Below, piece after piece: positions 26,165 through 34,438 of a stretch of 64,000 bases of DNA; the first letter of the stretch is position 1; every line of letters starts with the position of its first letter. Source of the DNA: Clostridia bacterium (lineage in GTDB: Bacteria; Bacillota; Clostridia; Oscillospirales; Acutalibacteraceae); contig JAFYNR010000003.1 of NCBI GenBank assembly GCA_017548045.1, forward strand, positions 1 through 64,000, in the 5' to 3' direction. A program made the translations under genes and the position numbers. The notes below the pieces were generated by a model, which searched no databases, had not been told where the DNA came from, and saw nothing but the letters and a program-made list of their open reading frames with translations.

Positions 26165-26576
26165 TTATTTCAATATTTCTTTCATCCGGATTTTCCGTTT
26201 TTGTTATGGTGACTCTGACACAGTCATCGGGCAGAATTGCCTCAATATTTTCGCTCCATTCAATAATAAGGCATCCGCCTGCATCAAGATAATCAAAATA
26301 GCCGGTGGAGTAAAGGTCATCCCAACCGGAAATACGGTACATATCAAAATGATAAAGGGTTCTCTTATCGCCTCTGTATTCGTTTACCAGCGCAAACGTG
26401 GGGCTGCTTACGTCGCAGAAAATCCCCATTCCTCTCGTAAAGCCTCTGGTGAAAGCCGTTTTGCCCGCACCAAGGTCGCCGAACATTGCAACAACCGAAC
26501 CGTCTTTAATATTTTTGCCCAGCATTTCACCGATTTTTTCGGTTTCGGCAGGGCTTTGCGTCTTAAAAATAGCCAT
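26130..26576 (-). CDS. tsaE: tRNA t6A biosynthesis ATPase TsaE
   Basis: Small ATPase that drives cycling of the TsaBD complex. The P-loop is GDLGAGKTAFTRG, followed by VSSPTFALVNEY, and the Walker B-like region is LIIEWSENI. The frame is open to 26603, but the -10 box at 26594-26599 lies inside that extension, so ATG 26576 (148 aa) is used. First gene of the tsaE-tsaB-rpiB-upp operon. Confidence 0.95.
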   Translation of the reverse strand: MAIFKTQSPAETEKIGEMLGKNIKDGSVVAMFGDLGAGKTAFTRGFTRGMGIFCDVSSPTFALVNEYRGDKRTLYHFDMYRISGWDDLYSTGYFDYLDAGGCLIIEWSENIEAILPDDCVRVTITKTENPDERNIEIIGAEFLENTGG

Positions 26577-26593
26577 AGTTACCACCGTATAGG

Positions 26594-26622
26594 AGTATAG
26601 CACATTTATCTTCCTATTTCAA
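26594..26622 (-). promoter_or_regulatory. Promoter of the tsaE operon
   Basis: TTGAAA (26617-26622), 17-bp spacer, TATACT (26594-26599) on the minus strand, giving a leader of roughly ten bases. Confidence 0.75.
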
Positions 26623-26633
26623 CAATTATAATC

Positions 26634-26666
26634 AAAAAATTCCCGACTCAAAAAAGCCGGGAATTC
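26634..26666 (-). terminator. Terminator of the glycerophosphodiesterase gene
   Basis: Minus strand AATTCCCG / CGGGAATT followed by TTTTTTG. Confidence 0.82.
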
Positions 26667-26673
26667 ACCTGTA

Positions 26674-27438
26674 TTATCCTTCAAATCTTTCAACAAGCGC
26701 ATTTACCATCTGAGGCACGTCGGTAATAAGACCGTCAACACCCATTTTGAGGAGTTTATTGACTGTTTCGGGCTTGTTTACCGTCCACACGTTAACCTTT
26801 ATACCGTGCTTATGAAGTCTCTTTACATAGATTTTTGTAACGCTTAAGAAATGGGGGTGAAGATAATCTGCTTTGATTTTCTTAGCAAATTCAACATAAC
26901 CGAACAGCATCTGCTTGTAGAAATGAGTTTTATTGGGTGCGTAGAGATAACCCGTTTTGCACTGAGGGTCAACGTTTTTACACTCAATAAGCACGTTATG
27001 GTCAAAGCTCGAAATAAGAAGCTTATCGAAAAGATTATGTGCCTTAACCGCATCAATCGTTTTTGCTACGATTTCCATATTGCCGTCACGGGGAGGCTTT
27101 ATTTCGATATTCATTATTTCAATGTCAGCACTCTCGCAAAGGGTAAGGAATTCTTCGAGCGTGGGAATTTTCGTACCCGTAAACTTCTCGTGAAAATAAG
27201 CACCGAAATCGTATTTGAGAAGTTCCTCATAGGTAAGCTCGTTGATATCACCCTGACCGCTTGACGTTTCGTCAATGGTATAGTTATGACACACAACAGG
27301 CACTCCGTCTTTTGAAAGATGGATATCTGTTTCAAAGCCGTCAACACCTATTTCTATTGACTTTTCGAAGGCGGGAAGAGTATTCTGCGGCGCTTCTCTG
27401 TTGGCACCTCTGTGAGAAATAACCTTACATTTTGACAT
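26674..27438 (-). CDS. Glycerophosphodiester phosphodiesterase
   Basis: Hydrolyses glycerophosphodiesters to glycerol 3-phosphate and an alcohol. VISHRGANREAPQNTLPAFEKS with its HRG-x-N-T signature, GFETDIHLSKDGVPVVCHN and IEIKPPRDGN supply the metal and catalytic residues of the TIM-barrel GDPD family. No signal peptide, so cytoplasmic (UgpQ-like). ATG 27438 after AAGGATG is preferred over ATG 27447, which lies too close to the AAGG; 254 aa. Single-gene unit with its own promoter and terminator. Confidence 0.92.
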   Translation of the reverse strand: MSKCKVISHRGANREAPQNTLPAFEKSIEIGVDGFETDIHLSKDGVPVVCHNYTIDETSSGQGDINELTYEELLKYDFGAYFHEKFTGTKIPTLEEFLTLCESADIEIMNIEIKPPRDGNMEIVAKTIDAVKAHNLFDKLLISSFDHNVLIECKNVDPQCKTGYLYAPNKTHFYKQMLFGYVEFAKKIKADYLHPHFLSVTKIYVKRLHKHGIKVNVWTVNKPETVNKLLKMGVDGLITDVPQMVNALVERFEG

Positions 27439-27472
27439 TTCAATCATCCTTAACGTATATTTTTACCAGCCC

Positions 27473-27501
27473 ATTTTAACAGAAATAACAGTTATTTGCA
27501 A
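27473..27501 (-). promoter_or_regulatory. Promoter of the glycerophosphodiesterase gene
   Basis: TTGCAA (27496-27501), 17-bp spacer, TAAAAT (27473-27478) on the minus strand. The divergent araA promoter is not clear; a TTGACA occurs at 27528-27533 without a well-spaced -10. Confidence 0.6.
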
Positions 27502-27586
27502 GATGGAATTTGTAACGTCAAGTTTTCTTGACATAAGCTGATTCAAATGTTAATATTGAACTATATTATAACAGAGGGTGATTTTT

Positions 27587-29062
27587 ATGTACATGGAAAA
27601 CTATGAATTTTGGTTTGTTGTGGGAAGTCAGTTCCTTTACGGACCCGAGGTTCTTGACACCGTTGCCGAAAGAGCTGCGGAAATGGCTGAAAAAATGAAC
27701 GAAAGCGGTCTGCTTCCCTGCAAGGTTGTCTATAAAGTAACCGCAAAAACATCGGAAGAAATCAGCGAAGTTGTAAAAGAAGCAAACTTCAATGACAGAT
27801 GTGCAGGTATCATTACCTGGATGCACACCTTCTCCCCTTCAAAGATGTGGCTCAACGGTCTTAAAAATCTGCAGAAGCCTTACTGCCACTTTGCAACACA
27901 GTACAACAGAGATATCCCCAACGAAGAAATAGATATGGACTTTATGAACCTTAACCAGGCCGCACACGGTGACAGAGAGCACGGCTTTATTGCCGCAAGA
28001 CTCCGCACCCCCCGTAAGGTTATTATGGGTTACTGGCAGGATGAAAGAGTTCTCAACGAGCTTGGCAAGTGGATGCGTTCCGCAGTAGGTGCCGCATTCT
28101 CAAAGCAGCTTAAGGTTATGCGATTCGGTGACAATATGAGAAACGTTGCTGTTACCGAAGGCGATAAGGTAGGCGTTCAGGAAGTTCTCGGTTGGGAGGT
28201 CAACACCTGGCCCGTAGGCACACTGGTTGAATATATCAACGCCGTAACAGAAGCCGAAGTTGACGCACTTATGGCTGAATATGCTGAAAAATATGAATTT
28301 GCGACAGATAATATTGATGCTGTGCGCTATCAGGCAAAAGAAGAAATTGCAATCAAAAAGATGATGGACGAACAGGGTTGCAAGGCCTTTACAAACACTT
28401 TTGAGGACCTTTACGGAATGGAGCAGCTTCCCGGTCTTGCAAGCCAGCGTATTATGGAGCAGGGCTACGGCTACGGCGGCGAAGGCGACTGGAAGGTTTC
28501 GGCAATGACCGCAGTTATGAAGGCAATGACCGAAGGTATGAGCGGCGGCACTGCTTTTATGGAGGATTACACTTACAACCTTGCACCCGGTGCGGAATAC
28601 TCACTCGGCGCTCATATGCTTGAAGTATGCCCCACACTTGCCGCAGATAAACCCAGAATTGAAGTTCATCCTCTCGGCATCGGCGGAAAGAGCGACCCTG
28701 CAAGACTTGTGTTTGAAGGCAAGGCAGGCAGTGCAATCGTGGTCAGCCTTGTTGATATGGGTGGCAGACTGAGAATGATTTGCCAGGATATTGAATGTGT
28801 AAAGCCTATTCTTCCTATGCCCAATCTTCCCGTTGCAAGAGTTATGTGGCGCGCAATGCCCGACCTTTGCACAGGCGCAAAATGCTGGATTATTGCGGGC
28901 GGTGCACATCACACCGTGCTTTCATACGATGCAGATGCAGAAATGATGCGTGACTTCGCAAGAATTATGGATATTGAATTCGTTCACATAAGCAAAGACA
29001 CAACTCCCGAAAAGCTTGAAAACGAGCTTTTCCTTAACGAACTTGCAAGAAAACTCAAATAA
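27587..29062 (+). CDS. araA: L-arabinose isomerase
   Basis: Converts L-arabinose to L-ribulose. YEFWFVVGSQFLYGPEVLD at the N-terminus, ITWMHTFSPSKMW, QYNRDIPNEEIDMDFMNLNQ, MRFGDNMRNVAVTEGDK and HMLEVCPTLAADKP are AraA blocks; metal ligands Glu and His fall in FTNTFEDLYG, MLEVCP and HHTVLSYD. 491 aa from ATG 27587, behind GAGGG; GTG 27578 is too close to the ribosome binding site. No araB or araD is next to it, so ribulokinase and epimerase must be elsewhere. Confidence 0.95.
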   Translation: MYMENYEFWFVVGSQFLYGPEVLDTVAERAAEMAEKMNESGLLPCKVVYKVTAKTSEEISEVVKEANFNDRCAGIITWMHTFSPSKMWLNGLKNLQKPYCHFATQYNRDIPNEEIDMDFMNLNQAAHGDREHGFIAARLRTPRKVIMGYWQDERVLNELGKWMRSAVGAAFSKQLKVMRFGDNMRNVAVTEGDKVGVQEVLGWEVNTWPVGTLVEYINAVTEAEVDALMAEYAEKYEFATDNIDAVRYQAKEEIAIKKMMDEQGCKAFTNTFEDLYGMEQLPGLASQRIMEQGYGYGGEGDWKVSAMTAVMKAMTEGMSGGTAFMEDYTYNLAPGAEYSLGAHMLEVCPTLAADKPRIEVHPLGIGGKSDPARLVFEGKAGSAIVVSLVDMGGRLRMICQDIECVKPILPMPNLPVARVMWRAMPDLCTGAKCWIIAGGAHHTVLSYDADAEMMRDFARIMDIEFVHISKDTTPEKLENELFLNELARKLK

Positions 29063-29068
29063 ACCATA

Positions 29069-29098
29069 AAGAGCCTCACGTATAATGAGGCTCTTTGA
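29069..29098 (+). terminator. Hairpin after araA
   Basis: Perfect ten-bp arms AAGAGCCTCA / TGAGGCTCTT followed only by TGATT. The next gene starts 22 bases later with no visible promoter, so the hairpin may attenuate rather than stop transcription. Confidence 0.65.
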
Positions 29099-29119
29099 TT
29101 CAGAAATAACGGTGATCAT

Positions 29120-31279
29120 ATGGAAATGATTTTCACAAGATTAACGGCTGTATTTATGTCATTGATTACTTGGTTCAATGTTGTGTTTTTTCCTCAGAAT
29201 ATTGAAGGAATTTTCACAGAACCCGATGAAGAAATTGTTCAGACCCAATTTGATGAAGGCAAATTCATTATGGGGGAATTTGATATTGTCGTTGCGCCAA
29301 ACGGTGACGATTCAAACCCCGGCACGCAGGAATTACCTTTAAAAACACCCGAAGGTGCAAAAGAAAAAGCAAAAGAGCTTGTCGGTGTTACTGATAATAC
29401 TGTTACGGTATGGTTCAGAGAAGGCACTTATATTCTGACCGGACCTCTCAATTTCACATCGGAAGACCTTAGCAACGTTACATACCGTTCATATCCCGAC
29501 GAAGAAGTTTCGTTCACAGGCGCAAAGGAAATTTCAGGCTGGAATGAAACCGTGATAAACGGTGTCAAGGCTTTTGTGACTGATGTACCTATGGAAAACG
29601 AAAACGATTATTTTCACTCACTTTTCAAAGGAAGTAAAAGACTTTCACGCCCCAATTATCCCAAAGAGGGATTGTTACAGGTAGCCGATCCCAAAACAGA
29701 CGAGGCAACGGTACCTGAAAATGAAGCGCAGTTTTTTACAAAATCTGTTGTCTTCTATGCAAAACCCGGTGATGTTCTTGACTTTGCAAATGTTAAAGAT
29801 GTTTCCGTAAGAATTATGCATTTCTGGTGCGATGAGCTTCTTCCTCTTAATTCGGTTAACCCTGAAACGGGCAGAATAGAAACAAGAAAACCCACGGCAA
29901 TGACAATAAGGGTTGAAGATAATTATGTTTTTGAAAATGTGAAAGAAGCACTTTCTCTTCCCGGCGAGTGGTATCTTGACCGCACAGAGGAAAAGCTTTA
30001 CTATATTCCCGAAGACGGCGATACCGTTGATAACACCGTCCTTTACGCAGGCATTACAGAAAAACTTATGAACATTGATGGTACGGAGAACATTTCATTC
30101 CAAGGTATAAATTTTGAAAATACCGACTGGGATTATGTCGGAAAAGACGGCTCATTTTCAGGAAAGGTTTTCAACGAGTCACACCCCTTATATAAAAACA
30201 TTGAGTACGGCGCAACTCATCCGCAGGCAGCGTTTGAAACTCCTTCTGCAATCAATATCACCTCTTCATCCGAAATCAACTTTACAGATTGCCGTTTTGA
30301 AAACATTTCAAACACTGCAATAAAGTTTGATAAAGCGGCAACAGACTGCAAAATTACGAGCTGCATGTTCAACGAAATCGGTGCAAACGCAGTGTTTATC
30401 CACGGCGATTTTGTTGTTCCTGCATCAACCCGTAACATTGATGTAGTTGATTGTCATATAAGTAGCTATGGCAGAATTTTCAACAATGCAATCGGAATTC
30501 TTCTGACCCATGCAATCGATTGCGACCTTACAAATAATGAAATTCATGACGGCTGGTACACAGGAATTTCAGTCGGCTGGAACTGGGGATATTCACCCAA
30601 CTCTACCAATAACATAAAAATCTGTGATAACCTTATCTATGATATCGGTAACGGTTGGCTTTCCGATATGGGAGCGATTTACACTCTGGGAATTCAGCCG
30701 GACACGGTTATCAGCGGAAATGTTATCTACAATGTGGGCTGTGACGAAGGCAGATATGGTTACGGCGGATGGGGCATATATCTTGACGAAGGTTCAAGCG
30801 GTATGCTTGTTGAAAATAACCTTGTTTATGATTGCTCATCCCAAACTTTCCATCAGCATTACGGCAAGGATAACGTTATCAGAAACAATATATTTGCCTT
30901 CGGCGGTGACGGCGCATTCAGAATCACCAGAAATGAAGAACATAATTCGCTTACTCTTTCGAACAACATTCTCGTTACCGACAATGCAACAATGTATGCT
31001 CTTACAACCGACCCGGATTGGTTTGTTGACGACAGCAATCTCTACTGGGATTATAAACACGGAGGTAATGTTTATTCAGGCGATTCAATGAACTTCTTTG
31101 AAAGAAAGTCTCTTGTGATAATGACCGCAAGGGGCTACTACAAAAACGCTGTTTTCGCTGACCCTCTGTTCAGAGATGCCCAGAGCAGAGATTTTACTCT
31201 TGCCGATAACAGCCCTGCACTTGATACAGGCTTCAAGCCCTTCAGTTACAGCGCAGGAACGTTAACAAAATTCAATTAA
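29120..31279 (+). CDS. Secreted right-handed parallel beta-helix protein (GH141-like or lyase-like)
   Basis: 719 aa. A hydrophobic N-terminus (residues 8-25) suggests export. VVAPNGDDSNPGTQELPLKTP near residue 57 is the start typical of beta-helix carbohydrate enzymes, followed by a beta domain and many helix rungs of the type ITSSSEINFTDCRFENISN and GISVGWNWGYSPNSTNN. GH141 and related polysaccharide-active enzymes have this architecture. I see no residues that settle hydrolase versus lyase. Being adjacent to araA suggests action on arabinose-containing or pectic glycans, which is inference. Confidence 0.7.
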   Translation: MEMIFTRLTAVFMSLITWFNVVFFPQNIEGIFTEPDEEIVQTQFDEGKFIMGEFDIVVAPNGDDSNPGTQELPLKTPEGAKEKAKELVGVTDNTVTVWFREGTYILTGPLNFTSEDLSNVTYRSYPDEEVSFTGAKEISGWNETVINGVKAFVTDVPMENENDYFHSLFKGSKRLSRPNYPKEGLLQVADPKTDEATVPENEAQFFTKSVVFYAKPGDVLDFANVKDVSVRIMHFWCDELLPLNSVNPETGRIETRKPTAMTIRVEDNYVFENVKEALSLPGEWYLDRTEEKLYYIPEDGDTVDNTVLYAGITEKLMNIDGTENISFQGINFENTDWDYVGKDGSFSGKVFNESHPLYKNIEYGATHPQAAFETPSAINITSSSEINFTDCRFENISNTAIKFDKAATDCKITSCMFNEIGANAVFIHGDFVVPASTRNIDVVDCHISSYGRIFNNAIGILLTHAIDCDLTNNEIHDGWYTGISVGWNWGYSPNSTNNIKICDNLIYDIGNGWLSDMGAIYTLGIQPDTVISGNVIYNVGCDEGRYGYGGWGIYLDEGSSGMLVENNLVYDCSSQTFHQHYGKDNVIRNNIFAFGGDGAFRITRNEEHNSLTLSNNILVTDNATMYALTTDPDWFVDDSNLYWDYKHGGNVYSGDSMNFFERKSLVIMTARGYYKNAVFADPLFRDAQSRDFTLADNSPALDTGFKPFSYSAGTLTKFN

Positions 31280-31283
31280 AAAG

Positions 31284-31322
31284 AACCCCGTAAGCTTGAA
31301 GATAAGCTTACGGGGTTTGTTT
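31284..31322. terminator. Terminator between convergent genes
   Basis: Fourteen-bp perfect arms AACCCCGTAAGCTT / AAGCTTACGGGGTT, then TGTTTT. Serves the beta-helix gene and possibly the MFS gene. Confidence 0.9.
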
Positions 31323-31333
31323 TATGTTCGGTT

Positions 31334-32776
31334 TTAATCCCACTCACTGCCGGTGACAGTATCCATATCAATTCCCTTTGTATCGTGGGTTTTACGCACA
31401 AGCGCAAAGAATGCGGCAATGAAGCCGGGAACGAGAAGCGCAAAGCTGACAACTCCCGTAACACTGTTGCCGAGTATGGTAATAAGCGGCAGACTGATAA
31501 TATAAGAAATTGCAACACCGATGGCAGTAACAATAAACTGTGCTGACATCGTTGATGAACGAAGGTTTGTAGGCGATGATTCGCCTATCATCATAATCAG
31601 AACGTCGTTTGTTGAATAGTAACTGCCTATGCAGGCACCGCAAAGGAAGCCTACAAGATATGGATTCCAGGCCATTCTTGAGCCTATTGAGAAACCGATA
31701 AACGCAAGCAGACAGTTGATTGCCGTTGTGATTGCAGCCGCTTTTCTGCCCTTTGAATCGGAAATGAAGCCCATTATAACCTGAGAAACCGCACAACCTA
31801 CCGGAAACATAAACAATGCTGTTGTTACGGAACCTACGCTGACGAAGTTCATTACTTCATCACCCAACGAAGCAAACATACCGTTTGCTATGTAATTCTG
31901 AGCATAACCGTACGACATAATAACCTGGTAATTGATTGTTCCGATAAAGCCGAGATTTGCAAGTGCGGACGTAATATAAAGCCAGCGAAGCTGATTGTGC
32001 TTCCACGCAAATTTGAGTGCGTGGATAAGACCGCCCTGAGCATTTTCCGAGCTTTTGCGTGCTTTTTCGGCTTCGCGTTCTTCATCCGTCATTTTAAGAT
32101 AACGCAGACGTGAATCGATAAATGAGTCCGTTTCTCTGGCTGTAACCAAAGCAATAAGTGCCGTAACAACACCAACAACCGCAGGCACAAAGTAAACAAG
32201 ACGCCACTGGGTTGCATCCTGCATAAGAGTTCTTCTCATAAACGGGATAAGCATAACCGCCATATTTGCAAAGAACTTTATGGATGAATATATCCTTGCT
32301 CTGTGCTTTGACGGTGAAGACTCCATAATGTAGACAACGTGCATATCGTGAGGCACGAAAAACTGAACCAGCACGGCACCAATAAAATAAAGGAAAAGGT
32401 TATTTGAAAGGAAAATAACCAGCATTGCAAGGCTCATTCCGAAGGTGTTTATCAAAAGGAATTTACGCCTGCCCCAACGGTCGGCAAGAGGTCGGTAAAG
32501 CAGACCCAGTGCCTGAAACGGCACAACGAGAATTGAGAGAATATCAAGCAAACCTACGGAGCTTTCACCGAAATTTGAAAACAGGTCATTGGCAATCTCT
32601 GTTTTCATAAGTGTACCTATCTGCGATGCAATTTCATCGGTTGCATAGATAAGCGAAATAATAAGAACAAGATAAGCAAAATATGTTTTCTTTTTGGGTC
32701 TTGCCTTTTCTTTTTCCCATTTCAGAATTTCTTTTTCTCTTTTTAACTGAATTTTCCGAAGCTTTTCGGTTGTCAT
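31334..32776 (-). CDS. MFS transporter (sugar-porter-like)
   Basis: About 480 aa with twelve predicted helices. The N-terminal cytoplasmic stretch before the first helix is highly charged (KLRKIQLKREKEILKWEKEK) and probably a short helix. The MFS loop 2-3 motif appears as RPLADRWGRRKFLL and the equivalent in the second half as GFISDSKGRKAAA, both typical of the superfamily. Substrate unknown. In-frame GTG 32794 and TTG 32785 compete with ATG 32776, which I use. Its promoter lies inside the terminator of the upstream sdpI gene. Confidence 0.82.
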   Translation of the reverse strand: MTTEKLRKIQLKREKEILKWEKEKARPKKKTYFAYLVLIISLIYATDEIASQIGTLMKTEIANDLFSNFGESSVGLLDILSILVVPFQALGLLYRPLADRWGRRKFLLINTFGMSLAMLVIFLSNNLFLYFIGAVLVQFFVPHDMHVVYIMESSPSKHRARIYSSIKFFANMAVMLIPFMRRTLMQDATQWRLVYFVPAVVGVVTALIALVTARETDSFIDSRLRYLKMTDEEREAEKARKSSENAQGGLIHALKFAWKHNQLRWLYITSALANLGFIGTINYQVIMSYGYAQNYIANGMFASLGDEVMNFVSVGSVTTALFMFPVGCAVSQVIMGFISDSKGRKAAAITTAINCLLAFIGFSIGSRMAWNPYLVGFLCGACIGSYYSTNDVLIMMIGESSPTNLRSSTMSAQFIVTAIGVAISYIISLPLITILGNSVTGVVSFALLVPGFIAAFFALVRKTHDTKGIDMDTVTGSEWD

Positions 32777-32813
32777 TTCTTTCAAACCTGTCACCTCACA
32801 ATGAATTTAGACA

Positions 32814-32843
32814 ATTATATCACATACCGCAACAAAAAAGCAA
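32814..32843 (-). promoter_or_regulatory. Promoter of the MFS gene, overlapping an upstream terminator
   Basis: Minus strand TTGCTT (32838-32843), 18-bp spacer, extended -10 TGATATAAT (hexamer 32814-32819). The -35 hexamer is made of the last stem bases and first T residues of the sdpI terminator. Same -35, spacing and -10 as the glycyl radical enzyme promoter. Confidence 0.7.
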
Positions 32844-32866
32844 CTCGGAATTAAAACTCCGAGTTG
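32834..32866 (-). terminator. Terminator of the sdpR-sdpI unit
   Basis: Minus strand AACTCGGA / TCCGAGTT followed by GCTTTTTTG. Confidence 0.85.
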
Positions 32867-32873
32867 TTCCTTT

Positions 32874-33971
32874 TCAATTCATTTTCCCGATTATATCGTT
32901 ATATATTTCACGGGTCTTGTCATCATTCTCTCCGCCAAGAACAAGAATATTTCCGTCATCCTCAATAACGATGCAAAGCTTACTTTTGACGTAGGTATAT
33001 CTTGTATATTTTCCGAATTCATCATTTGTAAAAGTTCCGAGCAAAAGTTTTGCAGAATTAAAACCGTTTGTTTTCATTCCGGATTTTACATTATCGCGAA
33101 GAACAATACTGTCAATATCTTCATATTTAACGGATATATCGCTCCAATAATCGGCATTTATTTCAACGGCGGTATCCCCGCAGACAATTTCAACATCTCC
33201 CGTTCTCATTAATACAAACGAAAAAATGAGTATCAGGGAAACAACTATCGCTGAAATAACTATTGCCTTTTTGCTGTATCCTCCCCACGGTGCGGTTTTT
33301 TGGGGGATAAAATCTCCGCTTGCAAGCATTTTGCGGTAAATTGAATATGAATAAACCGTAGGTACAATTGCCGCAACAGCTATTGATGTAACCATAACGG
33401 GAATTACGAACTTCAACGGCAGGAAAGCAGCAGCAATCATGATAAGACCGCATATGAACCACACAATGCCGCCCAGACGGTGGGTTTTATTCCAGTTTTC
33501 TTCGTTTTCGAGTGTCCATTTTATTTTTATTCCCAAGGTGAAATTCTGCTTACATTTGGGAAGATAATTACCGATAACGCAAAAAAGCAAACCCAGAAGC
33601 AAAAAACACACAGTCATTACGTTTGCAACGTCAGACTCCTTTTCAAAAGAAGTAAAATACATCGAGCCGCTTAAAAGCCAGGTGATTACGGGAACAATCC
33701 AAAGCACTATTTTCTGCATCTTCGGATTTTGATTTTTATTTCTCTTATCTCTGTCAGTTACAATAACGCAAATCCAATGAATCACAAGAAGAATAAGCGG
33801 TATTCCGAAAACTGCAAAGGCCTTTGAAGCAACACCGTTACCGGTTCCCGCAACGTTCCAATGAATTACCATTGTATCGGGCAATTTGTCCCACAGAATC
33901 ACACCTGCAACAATCGGCATAAGAACTGCAATTGATGAAAGTGCCAAGGTAATCTTGTTATTTTTAATCAT
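32874..33971 (-). CDS. SdpI-family (DUF1648) integral membrane protein
   Basis: 365-aa membrane protein. LPDTMVIHWNVAGTGNGVASK after helix 1 is the DUF1648 signature, and the following helices with GNYLPKCKQNFTLGIKIKWT are the SdpI core (the Bacillus immunity protein against the SdpC toxin). After an additional hydrophobic segment at about 230-250 there is a soluble C-terminal domain of about 110 residues, beyond the usual SdpI length, of unknown role. RBS AAAGGAG. It overlaps the regulator by eight bases, as in sdpRI pairs. A true toxin gene is not seen nearby. Confidence 0.78.
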   Translation of the reverse strand: MIKNNKITLALSSIAVLMPIVAGVILWDKLPDTMVIHWNVAGTGNGVASKAFAVFGIPLILLVIHWICVIVTDRDKRNKNQNPKMQKIVLWIVPVITWLLSGSMYFTSFEKESDVANVMTVCFLLLGLLFCVIGNYLPKCKQNFTLGIKIKWTLENEENWNKTHRLGGIVWFICGLIMIAAAFLPLKFVIPVMVTSIAVAAIVPTVYSYSIYRKMLASGDFIPQKTAPWGGYSKKAIVISAIVVSLILIFSFVLMRTGDVEIVCGDTAVEINADYWSDISVKYEDIDSIVLRDNVKSGMKTNGFNSAKLLLGTFTNDEFGKYTRYTYVKSKLCIVIEDDGNILVLGGENDDKTREIYNDIIGKMN

Positions 33972-34239
33972 TATTGTTCTCTCCTTTCAGATCGGAAATC
34001 CAAAGCATAATTTCTTCAAGAACCGATGCATTAAGCTCGTAATAAATATATTTCCCCTCTCTTGTGTCGCGTATTAAATCCGCATCTTTAAGAACCGAAA
34101 GATGACGTGACACTGATGCTCCCGTGACGGGAAATTTTTCGGATATATCTCCTGCCGACATTCTGCCGCTTTTAAGCATATTGAGAATTTCACGGCGGAT
34201 GGGATCGGCAAGAGCCTTGAGAGTATTATTGATTCCCAA
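33964..34239 (-). CDS. ArsR/SdpR-family winged-helix repressor
   Basis: 91-aa DNA-binding protein. KALADPIRREILNMLKSGRMSAGDISEKF, SVSRHLSVLKDADLI and REGKYIYYELN are ArsR-fold blocks (recognition helix GASVSRHLSVL). There are no metal-binding cysteines, so it is of the SdpR autorepressor type. Start is TTG 34239 behind AAAGGAG at about eight bases. A perfect palindrome covers its predicted transcription start, strongly suggesting autoregulation of the regulator-immunity pair. Confidence 0.88.
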   Translation of the reverse strand: MGINNTLKALADPIRREILNMLKSGRMSAGDISEKFPVTGASVSRHLSVLKDADLIRDTREGKYIYYELNASVLEEIMLWISDLKGENNND

Positions 34240-34257
34240 GCAATCATCTCCTTTTGT

Positions 34258-34286
34258 CGCTTAACATTTAACCTAAATGTTAAGCG
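34258..34286. promoter_or_regulatory. Palindromic operator of the ArsR/SdpR-type regulator
   Basis: Perfect 13-bp arms CGCTTAACATTTA (34258-34270) and TAAATGTTAAGCG (34274-34286) with a three-base centre. It is immediately downstream of the -10 of the minus-strand promoter, placing bound repressor over the start site. Confidence 0.82.
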
Positions 34287-34287
34287 T

Positions 34288-34316
34288 ATGATATCACATT
34301 ATTCATCGGTTGTCAA
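34288..34316 (-). promoter_or_regulatory. Promoter of the sdpR-sdpI-like operon
   Basis: TTGACA (34311-34316), 17-bp spacer, TATCAT (34288-34293) with TGA before it, on the minus strand. Confidence 0.8.
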
Positions 34317-34324
34317 TACGGTTA

Positions 34325-34357
34325 CAAAAAATTTACCCCGAAGCAAAATCTTCGGGG
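34325..34357 (-). terminator. Terminator of the GH43-like gene
   Basis: Minus strand CCCCGAAG / CTTCGGGG followed by TAAATTTTTTG, about 80 bases after the stop. Confidence 0.75.
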
Positions 34358-34438
34358 TGGTTATCTACTGTATGCATAAGCAATTTCCAGAAACTAATTT
34401 TTGATTTATGACGTTTCACAAAAATAATTCTTGTAATA

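Noticed and set aside
27528-27568. Consensus promoter for araA using TTGACA at 27528
   Set aside because: The nearest TATAAT-like sequence is about 30 bases downstream, too far for a sigma-A promoter; the true start signals are uncertain.
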